A stretch of DNA of 8,205 nucleotides, taken from positions 1 to 8,205 of the forward strand of contig JAJRTI010000622.1 in the NCBI GenBank assembly GCA_024278415.1. The letters run 5' to 3'. Below the pieces are notes generated by a model. The model saw only the letters and a list, made by a program, of their open reading frames with translations, had not been told where the DNA came from and made no database searches. Origin of the DNA: Planctomycetota bacterium. Lineage in GTDB: Bacteria > Planctomycetota > Brocadiia > JAJRTI01. The translations under genes and the position numbers were made by a program. Every line of letters begins with the position of its first letter. Position 1 is the stretch's first letter. This document shows positions 7,301-8,205 of this stretch, piece by piece.

Positions 7301-7452
7301 AGGGCGTGTTGCTGGCCGTGGCCGCGTCCGACGGTGCGGAGCAGGCGCGGCTGCCGCTCGACGCGGCGCCGGTGTTCGACAGCCTCGTGTGCGCCGGCGG
7401 CCGGCTCTACCTCGCCCTGCGCGACGGCCAGGTGCTGTGCGTTGGGCCGTAG
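4327..7452 (+). CDS. Exported methyltransferase-like domain fused to two PQQ-type beta-propellers
   Basis: The protein is 1041 residues from the TTG, or 1031 from the ATG at 4357. A Sec signal peptide ends near SLA-ADA, with cleavage around residue 40. Residues about 45-165 form a class I SAM-methyltransferase-like domain. It has motif I VDVGCGEGR at 58-66, an acidic pair after strand 2 (E83, D85), LPYADGSVNVVVAENL, and VMRVLAPGGAALV. DGWTHYLHDAGGNPVARD leads into propeller 1 (about 185-608), with blade ends such as NGALLW (W254), SGRVLW (W391), TGRQLW (W433) and TGDVLW (W569). HHH at 536-538 and cysteines 577, 584, 595 and 597 form an unusual patch. A Pro/Ala linker (610-621) and a charged stretch precede DWPTYRRDA at 644, which opens propeller 2 (to the end), with TGEMLW (W710) and DGALAW (W750). 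This architecture is familiar from planctomycete genomes, usually annotated as PQQ-binding-like beta-propeller (BamB-like) proteins. Its substrate is unknown. The true activity of the methyltransferase domain outside the cytoplasm is doubtful. Confidence 0.9.
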   Translation: MALSTHPCTLMNAKLSVRLYRVAVLALASMLLLPPRPSLAADAKQLLQAAGFRGGLIVDVGCGEGRLVAALAQQGRFVVHGLEADAARVQRARAHIRSLGVYGPVSVEQWAGSELPYADGSVNVVVAENLGKVPMGEVMRVLAPGGAALVKTGDKWAKSVKPLRKDTDGWTHYLHDAGGNPVARDRVVGPPRRIQWVADPRHTRSHEHTPGIQSVVSSAGRLFYIADLAPIDSVLEPAQWFVVARDAYNGALLWKRPIKRWFPVILGWTSGPLQLQRRLVAVGDRVYVTMGYLAPLSALDAATGRTVKEYPQTAGAEEIIYTDGTLLVVVRDEIENRAKELQKWAQLSRRTNSPIYKRETALPALKRFRKVESKAKRSLHAIDADSGRVLWTLNATRLGWLRPLSLCAGGGRVYFQKGQEVFCLDMKTGRQLWVVKAPRLRSVVGDKLVCTSKDSATVMSAVTGKPLWTKKSTLCSIRDAFVIGDSLWLGGFRPYRRPGKKKRKHDGPVWGPYFAEQRRLATGELVKQIEPQSPGHHHRCWQNKATERYIVGGRRGAEFIDLKTGDVLWHSWVRGVCRYGTLPCNGLLYAPPHACGCYVAARLDGFYALAPSPAPAPAPGPRLVRGPAFGQIENRKSKADESSDWPTYRRDAQRSGVAAGPGPAALRVKWATRVAPKLSSLTVADGKVFVAAVDEHEVRALNADTGEMLWRFTAGGRVDSPPTIYHGRVLFGSRDGYVYSVRASDGALAWRLQAAPRDRRIIASGQLESTAPAFGSVLVQNGIAYVTAGRSSYLDGGIVLYRIQPDTGEILSRTKLYSPDPKTGRQPAQSGPAYMPGARADILSSDGQFVYLRDTVFGMDAKRREKGAPHLLTITGFLDDTWPHRSFWVYGVRCSLNTGCSRMDRNIIYGRVLAFRDGVFYGFGRKAIQWSNQLQDGSYRLFAAKLGDRKEVWTHRLRMLGRAIVLAGQTVYVAGPVVKPGHGSAVLSEGPEGVLLAVAASDGAEQARLPLDAAPVFDSLVCAGGRLYLALRDGQVLCVGP
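6218..6240 (+). repeat. AT-rich 7-bp tandem repeat inside the inter-propeller linker
   Basis: Three adjacent 7-bp units, AATCGAA, AACCGAA and AATCGAA, occupy 6219-6239. They form an A-rich island in a GC-rich gene. They encode most of IENRKSK in the linker between the two propellers. I recall similar AATCGAA-type arrays from planctomycete and verrucomicrobial DNA, both in linkers and between genes, suggesting a dispersed microsatellite-like element. That comparison is from memory. Confidence 0.5.
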
Positions 7453-7513
7453 AGCGAAAACCGAACGCCCACAACCCCGACACCCGCGATTGCGCCCGGC
7501 GGCCCCATGGAGA

Positions 7514-7544
7514 GCGTGGCTGCTTCCAGCCAAGCGGGCCACGC
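7514..7544. terminator. Hairpin between convergent genes, possible bidirectional terminator
   Basis: GCGTGGC (7514-7520) pairs perfectly with GCCACGC (7538-7544). Inside, GCTT (7522-7525) pairs with AAGC (7532-7535), leaving the loop CCAGCC. Together this gives 11 bp with a small internal loop. It lies 62 bp after the stop of the plus-strand propeller gene and 25 bp beyond the stop of the minus-strand gene, so it could serve both. No T-run follows on either strand, so it is not a classical intrinsic terminator. Confidence 0.4.
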
Positions 7545-7568
7545 GAATTGCTCTGCGCGGCGGGAAGC

Positions 7569-8205
7569 CTACTCCTTATCCACACTCACCCGCACCGGCT
7601 CCATCACCCCGTCCTTCACCGCGCGCAACCGGGCCGACGCGTTGAAGCCGCCGCCGAGGTTCATGACCTTGAGCAGCAGCGTGTTCCAGCCCTTGGCCAG
7701 TTGGATCTTCACCTTGTCCTCGTTCACAGTCAGTGAGCGCGGCACGTTCTTCTCGTGCACGACCTTGCCGTTGAGCCACACCTTGATCCCGTCGTCGCTG
7801 CCCAACTCGAGCAGCGCCTCCGTGGGCGCGTCGGCCCACACATAAGTGCGCAGGTAGCCTACGCGGTTGTTGCCTCGCATGACGCGGTCGAAGTCCAGCA
7901 GCCACGGCCTCTTCCGGTCCTTGCTCTGCGGCATGAGCTTCCACTTCACGTCTTTGGCCGCGGGGTCTTCCGGCGGAAGCGTCATGTCGAGGAGCTGCGT
8001 GCCGCTCTTGCCCTTCTGCATGTAGGGGCCGGCGACCATCCACGCGGTCACGTAGGCCGCGGTTTCGTTGATCATGCTCAGCACGTCTTTGGCCTGCTCG
8101 ATCACCCGAGGGCTCACCTTCGCGGCGAGCACTTGCTTCACTCCCTGGAGCGCGTCGAACGTGTGCGAGCGCGCGATCTGCTTGGCCACGCTCACGGCCG
8201 CGGCC
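7569..8205 (-). CDS. C-terminal part of a protein with a helical (HEAT-like?) segment and a glycan-binding-like beta-sandwich domain
   Basis: The minus strand is open from the right edge to a TAG at 7571-7569, giving 211 visible residues. The 5' end is missing. A GTG at 8195 is in frame, but the frame stays open upstream of it and the sequence reads as mid-protein, so this is a fragment of a longer gene. Visible residues 1-50 are amphipathic helices (for example VIEQAKDVLSMINETAAYV), compatible with the end of a HEAT or ARM repeat array. From AWMVAGPY (54-61) onward it is beta-rich: GYLRTYVWADAP, EALLELGSDDGIKVWLNGK (129-147), KVKIQLAKGWNTLLLKV and ARLRA. Such W.V.GP...SDDG.KVWLNG.....GWN.LLLK domains are common at the ends of large planctomycetal HEAT-repeat, sugar-binding or family 16-type hydrolase proteins. 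They resemble carbohydrate-binding jelly rolls. No catalytic residues are visible and no specific function can be given. It converges with the propeller gene, 116 bp away. Confidence 0.8.
   Translation of the reverse strand, partial: AAAVSVAKQIARSHTFDALQGVKQVLAAKVSPRVIEQAKDVLSMINETAAYVTAWMVAGPYMQKGKSGTQLLDMTLPPEDPAAKDVKWKLMPQSKDRKRPWLLDFDRVMRGNNRVGYLRTYVWADAPTEALLELGSDDGIKVWLNGKVVHEKNVPRSLTVNEDKVKIQLAKGWNTLLLKVMNLGGGFNASARLRAVKDGVMEPVRVSVDKE

Overview
The window is GC-rich DNA (roughly two thirds G+C by eye). The gene content suggests an uncultured bacterium of the Planctomycetota or a related PVC-like lineage. Three things point that way: an exported protein joining a methyltransferase-like domain to PQQ-type beta-propellers, a C-terminal glycan-binding-like domain typical of large planctomycetal proteins, and an intergenic palindromic repeat of a kind I associate with planctomycete and verrucomicrobial genomes. 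This placement is an inference from protein style, not from a marker gene.

Layout from left to right. (1) Positions 1-3679, minus strand: the first 1226 codons of a bacterial alpha-2-macroglobulin family protein. It runs off the left edge before the thioester domain. The frame is open throughout and starts at a well-spaced Shine-Dalgarno site. (2) Positions 3680-4326: a divergent intergenic region of about 650 bp. It holds a sigma70-like promoter with an extended -10 facing left (3810-3838), a cluster of short perfect hairpins that looks like a dispersed repeat element (3854-4059), and a second sigma70-like promoter facing right (4168-4196). (3) Positions 4327-7452, plus strand: a 1041-residue exported protein with a signal peptide, a Rossmann-type methyltransferase-like domain and two PQQ-like beta-propellers. 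The propellers are joined by a Pro/Ala linker that contains a small AT-rich tandem repeat. (4) Positions 7453-7568: a convergent gap with a strong hairpin. (5) Positions 7569-8205, minus strand: the C-terminal 211 residues of a protein with a helical, perhaps HEAT-like, segment followed by a beta-sandwich domain. It runs off the right edge.

The two complete or nearly complete genes appear to encode envelope or periplasmic proteins. I see no evidence that the three genes form one pathway: they are divergent and then convergent, so each has its own transcript. There is no tRNA, rRNA, CRISPR array, transposase or known defence locus. The most unusual items are the exported methyltransferase-propeller fusion with its Cys/His-rich patch, and the palindromic repeat in the divergent promoter region.
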